From assembly GCF_003330845.1 (NCBI RefSeq), contig NZ_CP026121.1:2399501-2463500 (forward strand): DNA of 64,000 nt, in the 5' to 3' direction. This DNA comes from Streptomyces sp. Go-475. Its GTDB lineage: Bacteria; Actinomycetota; Actinomycetes; Streptomycetales; Streptomycetaceae. Both the position numbers and the translations under genes were made by a program. Position 1 is the stretch's first letter; the number at the start of each line of letters is the position of its first letter. Below are positions 26,613 to 33,625 of this stretch, piece after piece. The notes under the pieces were generated by a model, which searched no databases, was not told the DNA's origin, and was given only the letters and a program-made list of their open reading frames with translations.

Positions 26613-27856
26613 CGGCTGCCCGTCCGGTCCGGGCAGTCGCCGACGATCTCGATCATCTTCTCCAGCAGGGGCAGGCTGGGCAGGACGGCCCGGGTGTCGT
26701 CGGCGGAGGTGGTGGGCACCGGGATCTGCCGCTCGGTGAGGAACCGGGTGAGCTCCTCGCTGGTCGAGCTGCTGGTGGCGTTGCGGGCCCTGAAGCCCAA
26801 CTCCATGGCCCGCTGCTGGAGTTCGGGGTCCTTGCTGACCAGCTCGCCGAGCCGGGCGCCGTCGCCGGTCAGCGCGACGAGCTGGGGTTCGGTGACGAAG
26901 CGTGTGGAGGGGTAGAGCAGGACGCGCTCGTCGTCGGTCGTGCCCTTCGCCGCCTCGTGCCTGATCTGGTGGGCGAGGAACTGGTGCTCGTAGATCACCG
27001 AGATCGGGGCGATGCTCTGCCCGTCGGGGGACAGATACGTTTCGGCCCGTTCGGAGGACGGCAGGCCCTGCTCGACGAGGAGCGGCTTGATCTTGCGGGC
27101 GAGTCGCTCCGCCTCCGCCTCGCTGTCCGGCGCGTCGTTCCCGTGCTCGACGAAGGCCACGAGTCCGAGGTAGGTACCGGCGGAGTTGGCCTCGCAGATG
27201 TCCGAGGTCTGGGCGAGGATCTTGTTGCCGTTGCGGACGTAGTCCTTGTGCTCGGGGTCGATCTCGTCCCAGCGGTAGCCGCCCTTGGAAGCGCGCTGGA
27301 CGCCCTTCCTCTTGCCGTGCGCGAGGTCGAGGAACTTCCGCATGTCGAGGGTGTAGTACATCGGCGGGCCGCCCGAGCCGGGCAGCCGCTCCGCGACGCC
27401 TTCCGCCGTGAGCACCTCGGCGTAGTCCCGGTAGGTGGCCAGCACGATGGGGCTGACGAACGGGCGGTACAGCAGCACCGGACGGTTCGCCCGGGCGCGT
27501 TCCCGGCTGATCAGGTCGGCGGCCGGCTGGCCCGAGGGGAAGACGACGTCGTATCCCTCGTAGTCCTGCTTGGCGATCTCACGCGAGCCCATGTTGGTGA
27601 TGTGCACGCGGAAGCCGTGCTTCATGAGCAGCCGCTCGACCTCGGGGTCCTGGAAGAAGTCCCGCTTCGAGGCCATCTTGGCCTCGATGGTGACCACCTG
27701 CCGCAGCGGCAGCAGCAGGTTCCCGGAGGTCACGAGCAGGACCAGCCCGATGACCGGGACGGGCAGCGCCGACGCCAGCGCTCTGCGCAGACGCCGGCGC
27801 GGGGGTCTGGTGACAGTCAACCGCGGCTCTTCGGCAGCGGGTCTGTTCGCGGGCAC
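26609..27856 (-). CDS. Membrane-anchored solute-binding-like protein
   Basis: The 415-residue protein has a basic N terminus, one membrane segment (ALPVPVIGLVLLVTSGNLLL, residues about 27-48) and an extracytoplasmic domain resembling type II solute-binding proteins (VTIEAKMASKRDFFQDPEVERLLMKHGF is cut here by eye as strand-helix-strand, with NMGSREIAKQDYE and DVVFPSGQPA after it). GTG 27856 was selected because GGGGGGAG lies 7 bases upstream; the frame stays open further up without family-like sequence. No permease or ATPase gene is nearby, so a sensing or scaffolding role is more likely than transport. It is the first gene of the VWA operon. Confidence 0.75.
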   Translation of the reverse strand: MPANRPAAEEPRLTVTRPPRRRLRRALASALPVPVIGLVLLVTSGNLLLPLRQVVTIEAKMASKRDFFQDPEVERLLMKHGFRVHITNMGSREIAKQDYEGYDVVFPSGQPAADLISRERARANRPVLLYRPFVSPIVLATYRDYAEVLTAEGVAERLPGSGGPPMYYTLDMRKFLDLAHGKRKGVQRASKGGYRWDEIDPEHKDYVRNGNKILAQTSDICEANSAGTYLGLVAFVEHGNDAPDSEAEAERLARKIKPLLVEQGLPSSERAETYLSPDGQSIAPISVIYEHQFLAHQIRHEAAKGTTDDERVLLYPSTRFVTEPQLVALTGDGARLGELVSKDPELQQRAMELGFRARNATSSSTSEELTRFLTERQIPVPTTSADDTRAVLPSLPLLEKMIEIVGDCPDRTGSR

Positions 27857-28012
27857 CTGCGTTCTCCCCCCCGTGACACCGGCGCGCTCCCCGGCCGGCC
27901 GGGCCAGGATCGTCGGTGATGCGGGTGTACCCCGAACGACCCCGCCGGGAACGTCCGTTGAACACGGCGGGAAGGGCGCGGCGGGTTTCGATCCGGCCGC
28001 GGGGGCAACCCG

Positions 28013-28312
28013 GTGAACATGTCCCCTCGATATCGCAACGGCGCGAATCAGGCCGGCACGATCATCGCGGTCGTCGCCGACATCATGGCCCTCATCCTGA
28101 GCCTGTGGATTCTGATGTACCTGCTGGACGCGAACCGGGCGAACGACTTCGTCCAGTTCATCCATGACGCGGCCCGCTGGCTGGCCGGCTGGTCCCATGA
28201 CCTCTTCACCTTCGACGAGGCCTGGGCCAGGGTGGTGGCCGGTTACGGCCTGGCGGCGGTGGTGTACCTGTTCGTGGGCCACGCCATCGCCAACCGGGTG
28301 CACCGGCACTGA
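28013..28312 (+). CDS. 99-aa small membrane protein
   Basis: The 99-residue protein has two clear membrane helices (about 15-42, TIIAVVADIMALILSLWIL, and about 72-92, VAGYGLAAVVYLFVGHAI) joined by an amphipathic loop containing ARWLAGWSHDLF. The GTG start at 28013 has GGGGG with a 7-base spacer; ATG 28019 is the alternative. It is divergent from the VWA operon, with a 156-base shared promoter region. No function can be assigned; similar small two-helix proteins are common in Streptomyces. Confidence 0.75.
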   Translation: MNMSPRYRNGANQAGTIIAVVADIMALILSLWILMYLLDANRANDFVQFIHDAARWLAGWSHDLFTFDEAWARVVAGYGLAAVVYLFVGHAIANRVHRH

Positions 28313-28316
28313 CTGT

Positions 28317-28339
28317 GGGGCGCGGGGAACTGCGCGAGC
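28317..28339 (+). repeat. Dispersed 23-bp repeat, copy 1
   Basis: GGGGCGCGGGGAACTGCGCG followed by AGC lies just after the stop codon of the small membrane protein. An identical 23-bp string occurs at 43228-43250 inside an ABC ATPase gene. Confidence 0.8.
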
Positions 28340-28388
28340 GACCCACGCACGACCCGCGCCCGCACAGCCAGCCCAACGCCGCGAGTTC

Positions 28389-29459
28389 CTAGGCGCAGCA
28401 CTCCGCCTCGAGTCCGACAGGCAACTGCTCCCCGCCGAACACCGCACAGGTCGCCTCATGGCCTCCCAGCGCGGCGACGGCGAGCAGCAACGACCCGGCC
28501 GTCCAGGTCGTCAGCTCCCGCGGCCAGATCGCGTCGTCGTCGAAGACGTACCCGGTCCAGTAGAGCCCGCTCTCCGCGTCCCGCAGGTGCTGGATCGACT
28601 GGAGGACCTCCAGCGCGCGGTCGGACTCCCCCATCGCCCACAGTGCCAGGGCGAGTTCGGCCGACTCCCCGCCCGTCACCCACGGATTGGGCACCACGCA
28701 CCGCACGCCCAGCCCGGGCACGACGAACCGGTCCCAGCCTTCCTCGATGCGGGACTTGGCCTCGGCGCCGGTCAACGCGCCGCCCAGCACCGGGTAGTAC
28801 CAGTCCATCGAGTAGCGGTTCTTGTCGAGGAACCGCTCCGGGTGGTGGCGGATGGCGTGCCGCAGGGCACCCGCCGCCAGCTCCCAGTCCGGCTGCGCCT
28901 CCTCCCTCTGCTCGGCGATGGCCAGGGCGCACCGCAGCGCGTGGTGGATGGAGGAGCAGCCCGTCAGCAGGGCGTCGGTGGTCTCCGTGCCGTCGTCGTC
29001 GCGGCGCCAGCCGATCTGCCCGCCCGGCTGCTGCAGGCGGAGCACGAACTCCACCGCCGCGTACACCGTCGGCCACATCCGGTCCAGGAACGTGTCGTCA
29101 CCGGTGGAGAGGTAGTGGTGCCACACGCCCACGGCTATGTAGGCGACGAAGTTGGTCTCCCGGCCGCGGTCGGTGACGGCGTCGGACTCCCCGTCGGTGT
29201 AGGCCGCGTACCAGGAGCCGTCCTCGTTCTGGTGCCGGGCCAGCCACAGGTAGGCCCGCTCCGCGGCCTCGTGCTCGCCGGCCGTGTCGAGGGCCATCGC
29301 CGCCTCGACGTGGTCCCAGGGGTCGAGGTGGTGCCCCCGGAACCAGGGGATCGCGCCGTCCTCGCGCTGCACGGCGAGGATGCCGGCGACGGTTTCGGCG
29401 GCTTGCCCGGCGGTGAGGACCCCGGGCAGGACCAGGTGTTCCGTCCGGGGAGTCGTCAC
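28389..29459 (-). CDS. Prenyltransferase/squalene-cyclase-like toroid protein
   Basis: The 356-residue protein has repeated alpha-helical units with QREDGAIPWF, LARHQNEDGSWY and LQQPGGQIGW motifs, typical of alpha6-alpha6 toroids (squalene cyclase, prenyltransferase, some glycoside hydrolases). The DxDD protonation motif of cyclases is not seen, so terpene cyclisation is not supported; a carbohydrate-related or binding role is possible. The C terminus ends with two Cys (ECCA). The GTG start overlaps the methyltransferase stop codon (GTGA). It is the last gene of the operon with a glycosyltransferase and a methyltransferase. Confidence 0.82.
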   Translation of the reverse strand: MTTPRTEHLVLPGVLTAGQAAETVAGILAVQREDGAIPWFRGHHLDPWDHVEAAMALDTAGEHEAAERAYLWLARHQNEDGSWYAAYTDGESDAVTDRGRETNFVAYIAVGVWHHYLSTGDDTFLDRMWPTVYAAVEFVLRLQQPGGQIGWRRDDDGTETTDALLTGCSSIHHALRCALAIAEQREEAQPDWELAAGALRHAIRHHPERFLDKNRYSMDWYYPVLGGALTGAEAKSRIEEGWDRFVVPGLGVRCVVPNPWVTGGESAELALALWAMGESDRALEVLQSIQHLRDAESGLYWTGYVFDDDAIWPRELTTWTAGSLLLAVAALGGHEATCAVFGGEQLPVGLEAECCA

Positions 29460-30205
29460 TGGGCGTCCGCCCCGGTGTCGGCCAGGCGCGGCAGGTGCGG
29501 CTTGGTCGCGTACGCCACGAAGCTCTTGCCGATCAGCGGGTTCAGCGCCTGCTCGGCGACCCGGGTGGCCAGCGGTTTCTTCATGATGTCCCAGACGAGC
29601 AGCTTGTGGTACGCGCGCACCGGCAGCGCCTTGTCGTTGTCGACGCCGAACGCGCACTTCAGCCACCAGTACGGGGAGTGCAGCGCGTGCGCGTGGTGGG
29701 TGCCGTAGGGCTCCAGGCCTGCCTCCCGGATCTTCTCCAGCAGCTCGTCGGCCCGGTAGATGCGGATGTGGCCGCCCTCGACCTCGTGGTAGGCGTCGGA
29801 CAGGGCCCAGCAGACCTTCTCGGGGCCGTAGCGCGGCACGGTGACGGCGATGCGGCCGCCCGGCTTCAGCACGCGGACCATCTCGGCGAGGACGCCCTTG
29901 TCGTCGGGGATGTGCTCCATCACCTCGGAGATGATGACGACGTCGAAGGACTCGTCGGGGAAGGGCAGCGCGAGGGCGTCGCCCTCCATGGCCGTGGCCG
30001 TGGCGCCCTCGGGGGCCTCCCCGGCCTCCTTCATCGCCGCGAACCACTTCGCGACCTCGCGGATCTCGTCGGCGTTCTGGTCCAGCGCCACGACCTGCGC
30101 GCCGCGCCGGTAGCACTCGAACGCGTGCCGGCCGGCACCGCAGCCGAGGTCCAGGACACGGTCGCCCGGGGCGAGCGGGAACCGGGAGAAGTCGACGGTC
30201 AGCAC
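29456..30205 (-). CDS. Class I SAM-dependent methyltransferase
   Basis: The 249-residue protein has a textbook Methyltransf_11 core: VLDLGCGAGRHAFE (motif I), VALDQNADEI, MEGDALALPFPD, FDVVIISEVMEHIPD and VRVLKPGGRIAVTVP. The C-terminal half (YRADELLEKIREAGL and later residues) may form the acceptor site. The GTG start overlaps the upstream glycosyltransferase by 7 bases, and the stop overlaps the toroid gene by 4, so all three are translationally coupled. The product is perhaps a methylated glycan or glycolipid precursor. The substrate is not known. Confidence 0.9.
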   Translation of the reverse strand: MLTVDFSRFPLAPGDRVLDLGCGAGRHAFECYRRGAQVVALDQNADEIREVAKWFAAMKEAGEAPEGATATAMEGDALALPFPDESFDVVIISEVMEHIPDDKGVLAEMVRVLKPGGRIAVTVPRYGPEKVCWALSDAYHEVEGGHIRIYRADELLEKIREAGLEPYGTHHAHALHSPYWWLKCAFGVDNDKALPVRAYHKLLVWDIMKKPLATRVAEQALNPLIGKSFVAYATKPHLPRLADTGADAQ

Positions 30206-31668
30206 GTGGCCCTGCTTTCGGAGTTGACGCCTGTTACATCTGCGGGAGCCGGGGAGACGGCACCCGCCGAGGACACGGAAACCTGAGGGGTGGCAGCCGG
30301 TGAGCCGGCACCCGCCGTGGCCGCCGCGACGCCGGAGGCCCGGCCCGGGGTCCGGGTCGGGTGGCCCCCGGCCCGTTCGATGGCCTCGCGGTACCGCGCC
30401 ACCGTCCCCTCCGCCGCCCTGGCCCACGTGAAGTGCCGCAGCACCCGCTGCCGCCCGGCCGCCCCGAGCCGCGCCCGCAGCTCCGGGTCGCCCAGCAGGC
30501 GGCCCAGCCCCGCCGCGAGTGCCTCGGAGTCCCCCGGCGGCACCGCGAGGCACGTCTCGCCGTCCGGCCCGGCGACCTCGGGGATCGCACCCCCGGTCGT
30601 GGCGAGCAGCGGCGTCCCCGTCGCCATGGCCTCCGCGGCCGGCAGCGAGAAGCCCTCGTAGAGCGACGGCACGCAGGCGACCTGCGCCGAGCGCACCAGG
30701 TCGACGAGTTCGGCGTCGGAGATGCCCTTGACGAACTCCACGGCGCCTTCCAGCCCGTAGCGCTCCATCGCCTGGGCGACGGGCCCCTCGGCGGGACGCT
30801 TGCCGACCACGACGAGATGCGCCCCGGGGTGCTCCGTACGGACCTTGGCCAGCGCCTCGACCAGGTACACCAGGCCCTTGAGCGGCACGTCCGCGCTGGA
30901 CGTCGTCACGATCCGGCCCGGCACGACCGGCACGGACGGATCCGGCGAGAACAGGTCGGTGTCGGCGCCGATGTGGACGACGTGGATCCGGTCCGGCCGG
31001 ACGCCGAGGTGGTCGACGATCTCCTGGCGGGACGTGCCGGAGACGGTGAGCACGGACGGCAGCCGCCGCGCCACCCGCTTCTGCATGCGCGTGAAGGCGT
31101 ACCAGCGCCGCACCGAGTAGCGCCGCTGCCAGCCGTCCGCCGCGTCCAGCTCCAACTGCCGGTCCACGGTGATGGGGTGGTGGACGGTCGTCACCAGGGG
31201 CGCGCCGACGTCGCCCAGCAGGCCGTAGCCGAGGGTCTGGTTGTCGTGCACGACGTCGAACTCGCCGCGGCGGGCGCGCAGGTGGCGGCGGGCGCGCAGC
31301 GAGAACGTCAGCGGCTCGGGGAAGCCGCCGGTCCACATCGTCGCGACTTCCAGCGCGTCGATCCAGTCGCGGTACTCGTCGCGCCCGGGTGTGCGGAAGG
31401 GGTCCGGCTGGCGGTACAGGTCGAGGCTGGGCAGCTCGGTCAGGCGCAGTCCGTCGTAACCCTCGTCGAGGACGGGGTAGGGCTGGGCGCCGATGACCTC
31501 GACGCGGTGGCCGAGGCGGGCCAGCTCGCGGGAGAGGTGCCGGACGTAGACGCCCTGGCCGCCGCAGAACGGGTTCCCTTTATAGGTGAGGAGCGCGATG
31601 TGGAGCGGTCGCAAGCCGTCGGCAGCCGGGTCCTCCGAGGCCCCGGCCTCCCTGGCCTCAGCGGTCAC
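30199..31668 (-). CDS. Glycosyltransferase family 4
   Basis: The 489-residue GT-B enzyme begins with a conserved donor-domain start (IALLTYKGNPFCGGQGVYVR), has HDNQTLGYG in the N-terminal half and a C-terminal GT4 domain with ADVPLKGL, KGISDAELVDL and the retaining-enzyme EX7E motif (SLYEGFSLPAAEAM). The last 60 residues are a low-complexity Ala/Thr/Ser tail. It probably transfers a sugar from a nucleotide donor to a lipid or wall acceptor. It is first in the operon with a methyltransferase and a toroid protein. The start codon lies about 55 bases from a KstR-type box shared with the divergent TetR gene, so the operon may belong to that regulon. Confidence 0.9.
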   Translation of the reverse strand: MTAEAREAGASEDPAADGLRPLHIALLTYKGNPFCGGQGVYVRHLSRELARLGHRVEVIGAQPYPVLDEGYDGLRLTELPSLDLYRQPDPFRTPGRDEYRDWIDALEVATMWTGGFPEPLTFSLRARRHLRARRGEFDVVHDNQTLGYGLLGDVGAPLVTTVHHPITVDRQLELDAADGWQRRYSVRRWYAFTRMQKRVARRLPSVLTVSGTSRQEIVDHLGVRPDRIHVVHIGADTDLFSPDPSVPVVPGRIVTTSSADVPLKGLVYLVEALAKVRTEHPGAHLVVVGKRPAEGPVAQAMERYGLEGAVEFVKGISDAELVDLVRSAQVACVPSLYEGFSLPAAEAMATGTPLLATTGGAIPEVAGPDGETCLAVPPGDSEALAAGLGRLLGDPELRARLGAAGRQRVLRHFTWARAAEGTVARYREAIERAGGHPTRTPGRASGVAAATAGAGSPAATPQVSVSSAGAVSPAPADVTGVNSESRATC

Positions 31669-31720
31669 TCTGGGCCCCCTTCTCCCTGCACTGTCCCGCG
31701 AGATTACGCCGGGACGCTAA

Positions 31721-31738
31721 TCTAGAACAAGTTTCAGA
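31721..31738. promoter_or_regulatory. KstR-type operator between TetR gene and GT operon
   Basis: TCTAGAACAAGTTTCAGA follows TCT-NN-AAC-NN-GTT-NN-AGA, an imperfect palindrome whose core exactly fits TNNAACNNGTTNNA. It lies in the divergent promoter region, 143 bases before the TetR gene and 55 bases before the glycosyltransferase gene, consistent with autoregulation. Confidence 0.75.
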
Positions 31739-31746
31739 CTTGATCG

Positions 31747-31761
31747 TTCGGAGGCTCCGAA
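31747..31761. promoter_or_regulatory. 15-bp perfect palindrome
   Basis: TTCGGAGGCTCCGAA (7-bp arms around one G) lies 9 bases from the KstR-type box in the same divergent promoter region. It may be a second operator or an RNA hairpin in the TetR leader. Confidence 0.45.
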
Positions 31762-31878
31762 TCTACCGGCAGGTAGGGGCGCTGTGACCAGTGGATCAGG
31801 TGATTCACGCCACGGCCGGCGCCGTGCCATGCTGTGTGATCACTCGTCCTCACGGACGGTCACGGAACGGGACGACCC

Positions 31879-32541
31879 ATGCCCGCGGAAGCCAAGGTGA
31901 ACGCCAAGGTGAACAAGGTGGCCAAGGTGGAAGCCAGAGCCGCAGCCCCCGCCTCCGCTCCCCTCACGGAGCGGCAGGAGGCCCGGCGTCGCCGCATCCT
32001 GCACGCGAGTGCGCAGCTGGCCAGCCGGGGCGGTTTCGACGCCGTGCAGATGCGCGAGGTCGCGGAGTCCTCGCAGGTGGCGCTCGGCACGCTGTACCGC
32101 TACTTCCCCTCCAAGATCCACCTGCTGGTCGCCACGATGCAGGACCAACTGGAGCACATGCACGGCACGCTGCGGAAGAAGCCCCCGCAGGGCGAGACGG
32201 CGGCCGAGCGGGTCGCGGAGACGCTGATGCGGGCCTTCCGCGCCCTGCAGCGGGAACCGCACCTGGCCGACGCGATGGTCCGCGCCCTCACCTTCGCCGA
32301 CCGCAGCGTGAGCCCGGAGGTCGACCAGGTCTCCCGGCAGACCACGGCGATCATCCTGGACGCGATGGGGCAGGAGAACCCGACGCCGCAGCAGCTCTCT
32401 GCGGTCCGGGTCATCGAGCACACCTGGCACTCGGCCCTGATCACCTGGCTCTCGGGCCGGGCCTCGATCGCCCAGGTGAAGATCGACATCGAGACGGTGT
32501 GCCGGCTGATCGACCTGACGGCCCCGGACACACGTGAATGA
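31879..32541 (+). CDS. TetR family regulator, KstR-like
   Basis: The 220-residue repressor has a 30-residue Lys/Ala-rich N-terminal extension and then a TetR DNA-binding domain (RRRRILHASAQLASRGGFDA, helix-turn-helix at about 55-78 with LGTLYRYFPSKIHLL). From memory it aligns well with mycobacterial KstR (GGYEAVQMRAVAD, GTLYRYFPSKVHLL), and similarity continues into the ligand domain (ALTFADRSVSPEVDQV, RVIEHTWHSALITWL, RASIAQV). KstR represses cholesterol catabolism and responds to a sterol acyl-CoA. A matching operator lies upstream and another before the MaoC operon. The natural ligand in this organism is unknown. Its stop codon directly abuts an antisense TPP riboswitch. Confidence 0.9.
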   Translation: MPAEAKVNAKVNKVAKVEARAAAPASAPLTERQEARRRRILHASAQLASRGGFDAVQMREVAESSQVALGTLYRYFPSKIHLLVATMQDQLEHMHGTLRKKPPQGETAAERVAETLMRAFRALQREPHLADAMVRALTFADRSVSPEVDQVSRQTTAIILDAMGQENPTPQQLSAVRVIEHTWHSALITWLSGRASIAQVKIDIETVCRLIDLTAPDTRE

Positions 32542-32730
32542 CCTACGAGACGGGTTCCCTTCGCCGGCATGGTCCGGATCAGGTGTTGGGGGTCGCCTTC
32601 GGGTCGCCGGCCTTGCGGCCCTGCTTCCTTCCGGCCTCTCAGCCCTACCGTCGCAGTCGGCACCGGCGGAAGCCGAGGCTTCCGGCCAACGTCGGCTACT
32701 CCGGTCGGACTCCCTCACTCGTCCCGTAGG
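32542..32730 (-). ncRNA. TPP riboswitch, minus strand, no thiamine gene downstream
   Basis: Read on the minus strand, the RNA has the THI-element cores GGGCTGAGAGG (32645-32635) and CACCTGATCCGGACCATGCC followed by GGCGAAGGGA (ending at 32556). P1 is formed by CCTACGGGACG (32730-32720) and CGTCTCGTAGG (32552-32542), with one G-U pair. The P3 arm is long. The aptamer ends one base past the stop codon of the convergent KstR-like gene, and no minus-strand gene follows until 31668. It looks like an orphan TPP aptamer whose read-through would be antisense to the regulator. Confidence 0.85.
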
Positions 32731-32913
32731 CCTGTCTCCAGATTAGAACTTCTGTCCGTGGAGAGAAGACCCCGGGCGGAATTTTTTACCTGAATGTCCC
32801 GAGTGACCCGTATGGCCCTGTTCGCACCCCTCGTCGCCGCGACGGCAGCCCGCGACGGAAGGAGCATGAGGGAGTCGAAACGACTCCTCGGGCGGAAATG
32901 AAAGGTGGCCCCG

Positions 32914-33234
32914 ATGCCGAAGTACCTCTTCAAGGTGAAGCTGACCCCGGACGGGCTCAAGGGTCTGCTCAGGGAAGGCGGGAGCGCCCGGCGCGAGGTC
33001 GTCGCGCGCATGGTCGACGGACTGGGGGGCCGGGTCGAGTCGATGTACTGGGCCTTCGGCGACGACGACGTCTACGTCACGGCGGAGCTGCCGGGCAACA
33101 CCTCCGCCGCGGCCATGGGCATGGTCGTCTCGGCGGCCGGCGGGGTCCGCACGAGCACGGTCGTCCTGCTGTCGGCCGACGAGGTCGACGAGGCCGTCCG
33201 GCAGCAGGTGGACTACCGCGCGCCGGGCGCCTGA
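32914..33234 (+). CDS. GYD domain protein
   Basis: The 106-residue protein matches the GYD family (MPKYLFKVKLTPDGLKGLL, then YWAFGDDDVYVTAELPG and a final helix). These are small ferredoxin-like-fold proteins with no known enzymatic role, sometimes involved in oligomeric binding. ATG 32914 has AAAGG upstream with an 8-base spacer; GTG 32905 is a less likely start. The 180 bases between the riboswitch and this gene include A/T-rich promoter-like sequence (GGAATTTTTTACC). It is convergent with the ferredoxin gene across a tandem repeat. Confidence 0.8.
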   Translation: MPKYLFKVKLTPDGLKGLLREGGSARREVVARMVDGLGGRVESMYWAFGDDDVYVTAELPGNTSAAAMGMVVSAAGGVRTSTVVLLSADEVDEAVRQQVDYRAPGA

Positions 33235-33254
33235 GAAACCGCGCACCGGGCGCG

Positions 33255-33378
33255 TGACGGACCGCGCGCCCGGCGCCTGACGACGCGCACCCTGCGCCTG
33301 ACGGACCGCGCCCCCGGCGCCTGACGACGCGCACCCTGCGCCTGACGGACCGCGCCCCCGGCGCCTGACGGACCCCGC
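33255..33378 (+). repeat. 44-bp tandem repeat between convergent genes
   Basis: A 44-bp unit made of two related half-units (about 23 bp GACGGACCGCGCCCCCGGCG and about 21 bp GACGACGCGCACCCTGCGCC) repeats about 2.5 times. Each half-unit contains a GGCGCC/TGCGCC-like palindrome, so the array may act as a terminator region between the GYD and ferredoxin genes. Confidence 0.85.
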
Positions 33379-33389
33379 GGGCCGGGCGG

Positions 33390-33623
33390 CTACTCCTCCG
33401 GCGGGAACACCGCCTCCCCGCTGTCCCCCAGCGTGATCACGATCGCCTCCACCGGGCAGCTCTCCGCCGCCTCCAGCACCCGCTCGTTCGCGTCCGTGTC
33501 CGGGGCGAGCGGATGGGACTGGCGGGCGGCGTCGAGGCGGAAGCCGTCCGGTGCGTGGTGGACGCACTGGGCGGAGCCGATGCACAGGGAGCGGTCGACC
33601 TCGACGTGCCAGCGGTCGCCCAT
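33390..33623 (-). CDS. 3Fe-4S ferredoxin
   Basis: The 77-residue ferredoxin has the P450-type pattern: VDRSLCIGSAQCVHHAPD at the N terminus and ESCPVEAI at the C terminus, with the central ligand cysteine of a 4Fe-4S cluster replaced, so a 3Fe-4S cluster is expected. Such proteins pass electrons to cytochrome P450s in actinomycetes. It starts 2 bases after the aldehyde dehydrogenase stop codon and is therefore in the same transcript. It is a candidate electron donor for the CYP125-like P450 at 45568, which lies behind related operators; that pairing is inference. Confidence 0.93.
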   Translation of the reverse strand: MGDRWHVEVDRSLCIGSAQCVHHAPDGFRLDAARQSHPLAPDTDANERVLEAAESCPVEAIVITLGDSGEAVFPPEE

Positions 33624-33625
33624 CT

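Noticed and set aside
28389..29459. Terpene cyclase function for the toroid protein
   Set aside because: The DxDD catalytic motif is not visible; only the repeat architecture is shared.
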